Source: a bacterium (GTDB lineage: Bacteria > Planctomycetota > UBA11346). From it: DNA of 6,717 bases. Positions 5,852 through 6,717 of the stretch are shown here, piece after piece. Below the pieces are notes generated by a model. It made no database searches. It had not been told where the DNA came from and was given only the letters and a program-made list of their open reading frames with translations. The stretch covers positions 1 to 6,717 of the forward strand of contig JAIFKN010000246.1 of assembly GCA_020049615.1 (NCBI GenBank). The letters run 5' to 3'. The first letter of the stretch is position 1; each line of letters starts with the position of its first letter. A program made the translations under genes and the position numbers.

Positions 5852-6198
5852 GCCACCAACCGTGCAGGGATCGCGGGCGGCGCCTCGAGTAGACCTGCCG
5901 CGAGCAGCTGCCGCAGATGGGCGGCCTCGGCCTGGACGGCGGCCCGGTCTTCCAAGGGCACGGACTTGAGGTCGAAGGAGAGTTGCAGGGCCTCGGAGGC
6001 GTCGATGGACTTGCCGACCGCCGTGGCGTGCCCGTGCTCGGCCGCGCAGGTCGAGCAGTAGGCGGCCCCTGTCGTCTGCAGGTCGCCGTCGGTCACGACC
6101 ATCAGGTCGAACAGGATGCGACCGCGTCGGCCGCAGAGGCCACAGGGCCAGTTCCCACTGATGATGCGCACAAGGAGGGATGAGGGCTGGCTGGGCAT
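5848..6198 (-). CDS. Hypothetical zinc-ribbon-like protein with two CxxC pairs
   Basis: The protein has 116 residues. The start at ATG 6198 is decided by a strong Shine-Dalgarno AGGAG (plus-strand positions 6205-6209) six bases upstream; a frame reaching back to 6252 lacks one. Two cysteine pairs, C19-C22 (PCGLCGRRG) and C48-C51 (YCSTCAAEHGH), are separated by 25 residues containing strand-like ILFDLMVVTDGD, the layout of a zinc ribbon or treble-clef knuckle. H55 and H57 lie next to the second pair. Residues 65-105 are helical and acidic/alanine-rich (EDRAAVQAEAAHLRQLLAAGLLE), a likely protein-interaction helix. No signal peptide or membrane segment is seen. I do not recognise the family. Zinc binding is inferred from the Cys spacing, and DNA, RNA or protein partners are all possible. 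It is likely co-transcribed with the overlapping 50-codon gene downstream. Confidence 0.65.
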   Translation of the reverse strand: MPSQPSSLLVRIISGNWPCGLCGRRGRILFDLMVVTDGDLQTTGAAYCSTCAAEHGHATAVGKSIDASEALQLSFDLKSVPLEDRAAVQAEAAHLRQLLAAGLLEAPPAIPARLVA

Positions 6199-6204
6199 GT
6201 CGGA

Positions 6205-6209
6205 CTCCT
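6205..6209 (-). promoter_or_regulatory. Shine-Dalgarno site AGGAG for the zinc-ribbon gene
   Basis: On the minus strand, AGGAG lies six bases before ATG 6198. It is the best ribosome-binding site in the window and fixes the start of this gene 18 codons inside the longest open frame. Confidence 0.65.
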
Positions 6210-6307
6210 GGCGCCGGGGATGGTGGCGCAGAGACCCCAGCCTAGCAGCCACGCACCTGCCCGCATCAATTTACCTATTACACACTTACACGAAATGGAC
6301 TGATTTA

Positions 6308-6358
6308 TCCGGAAATATCCGCTTCCGGAACATCGAGCGGCTTTTCCGAAAACAGCCG
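6308..6358. repeat. Two adjacent hairpins / TCCGGA palindromes in the spacer 6199-6372
   Basis: The spacer between the two right-hand minus-strand genes contains two inverted repeats. The first is TCCGGAA (6308-6314) with TTCCGGA (6323-6329): a 7-bp perfect stem with an 8-base loop, each arm containing the palindrome TCCGGA. The second spans 6338-6358: CGGCTTTT and AAAACAGCCG form a 5+3-bp stem with one bulged base. The second begins about 14 bases after the stop of the gene ending at 6373, a good place for a terminator of that gene, but no T-run follows. The A/T-rich part next to it (about 6266-6307) may hold the promoter of the zinc-ribbon gene, although I see no convincing -35/-10 pair. 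An operator role for the repeated TCCGGA is equally possible. Confidence 0.4.
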
Positions 6359-6372
6359 GACATAGACCAGGA

Positions 6373-6717
6373 TTACGGGTTGCCGCCCGCCGGCCTCGCG
6401 CCCACAGATTGCCAGTAGGCACGGGCTTGATCGTTCAACGAACCAGTACCACCTAAGTAGCCGGCGAAATGCTGGAAGCGTTCCACCACAGCCCACTGAG
6501 CGCGACCAGCCTCCTGCATTGCCGCTAGGGTTGCCTGTATGGATTCGTTCAGTTTCTGCGTTGCCGTGCCGCCAGATAGCGTCTCCCCCTCTAATTCATT
6601 CTGGGCGGCCTGGGTGCGGCCCGACTCCATATTGCCAACCTGATCTTGAAACGTTGCCAGGCCGCTGCCGATTTTGATGTTGCCCGTTGAGGACAGCGCC
6701 TTGCTGGCGTCACCCAG
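6373..6717 (-). CDS. Hypothetical helical protein, 5' end beyond the window
   Basis: The frame is open from the right edge of the window to a stop at 6373, giving the last 114 residues of a longer protein. An internal ATG at 6630 exists, but the frame reads through upstream of it without a break (LGDASKALSSTGNIKIGSGL...), so the true start is probably outside. The visible part is mostly polar helix (MESGRTQAAQNELEGE; ATQKLNESIQATLAAMQEAGRAQWAVVERFQHFAGYL) with Gly/Ser-rich breaks, and ends with ARPAGGNP. No cysteines, membrane segments or catalytic motifs are visible. The Gln/Ala-rich amphipathic helices would fit a structural, secreted or chaperone-like protein, but no family is recognised. 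A sampled stretch is about 55% G+C, lower than the metG block. Confidence 0.55.
   Translation of the reverse strand: MGDASKALSSTGNIKIGSGLATFQDQVGNMESGRTQAAQNELEGETLSGGTATQKLNESIQATLAAMQEAGRAQWAVVERFQHFAGYLGGTGSLNDQARAYWQSVGARPAGGNP

Noticed and set aside
6199..6252. Upstream extension of the zinc-ribbon protein by 18 residues
   Set aside because: It would read through the strong AGGAG site that precedes ATG 6198, and it has no ribosome-binding site of its own.
1..6717. CRISPR array, insertion sequence or rRNA
   Set aside because: No regularly spaced direct repeats, terminal inverted repeats with a transposase frame, or rRNA-like sequence were seen on either strand.

Overview
The window is bacterial and GC-rich. 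The middle block, roughly 964-5599, is about two-thirds G+C. The left gene is about 53% G+C and a sampled stretch of the right-hand gene about 55%. The organism is flagellated or descends from flagellated ancestors (flhB), is probably Gram-negative, and carries a TPR-fused sulfotransferase. The protein style would fit Planctomycetota/PVC or a related environmental lineage, but nothing here fixes the taxon.

Layout from left to right. A small lysine-rich protein with a GYF_2/DUF4339-like pattern lies on the minus strand (16-261). It is divergent from an XRE-type helix-turn-helix regulator (406-735, plus). A non-coding, convergent gap (736-963) holds unusually good base-pairing potential and may encode a structured RNA. 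The conserved block follows: flhB on the minus strand (964-2031), divergent across 146 bp from metG (2178-4199, plus), whose stop codon overlaps the TTG start of a sulfotransferase-TPR gene (4196-5599). The last 10 bases of that gene are also the first 10 bases of a tRNA-Thr(CGU)-like 5' half. This half keeps the acceptor 5' strand, D-arm and anticodon loop but then loses its normal 3' half, so it looks like a tRNA remnant or a recombination junction. Right of it, all genes are on the minus strand: a 50-codon gene (5699-5851) overlapping by GTGA with a 116-residue four-cysteine zinc-ribbon-like protein (5848-6198), a hairpin-rich spacer (6199-6372), and a helical protein running off the window edge (6373-6717).

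How the genes work together. flhB (flagellar export gate/switch) and metG (methionyl-tRNA synthetase) are ordinary housekeeping or motility genes that share only an intergenic promoter region. The sulfotransferase is translationally coupled to metG by position, with no obvious functional link. The flanks carry small unrecognised genes, an XRE regulator, a broken tRNA and lower G+C, and look like accessory DNA around a core block. No integrase, transposase, CRISPR array or recognisable defence system is visible. I found no convincing complete novel system. The best leads are the broken tRNA junction, the possible structured RNA in 736-925, and the coupled small-gene pair.
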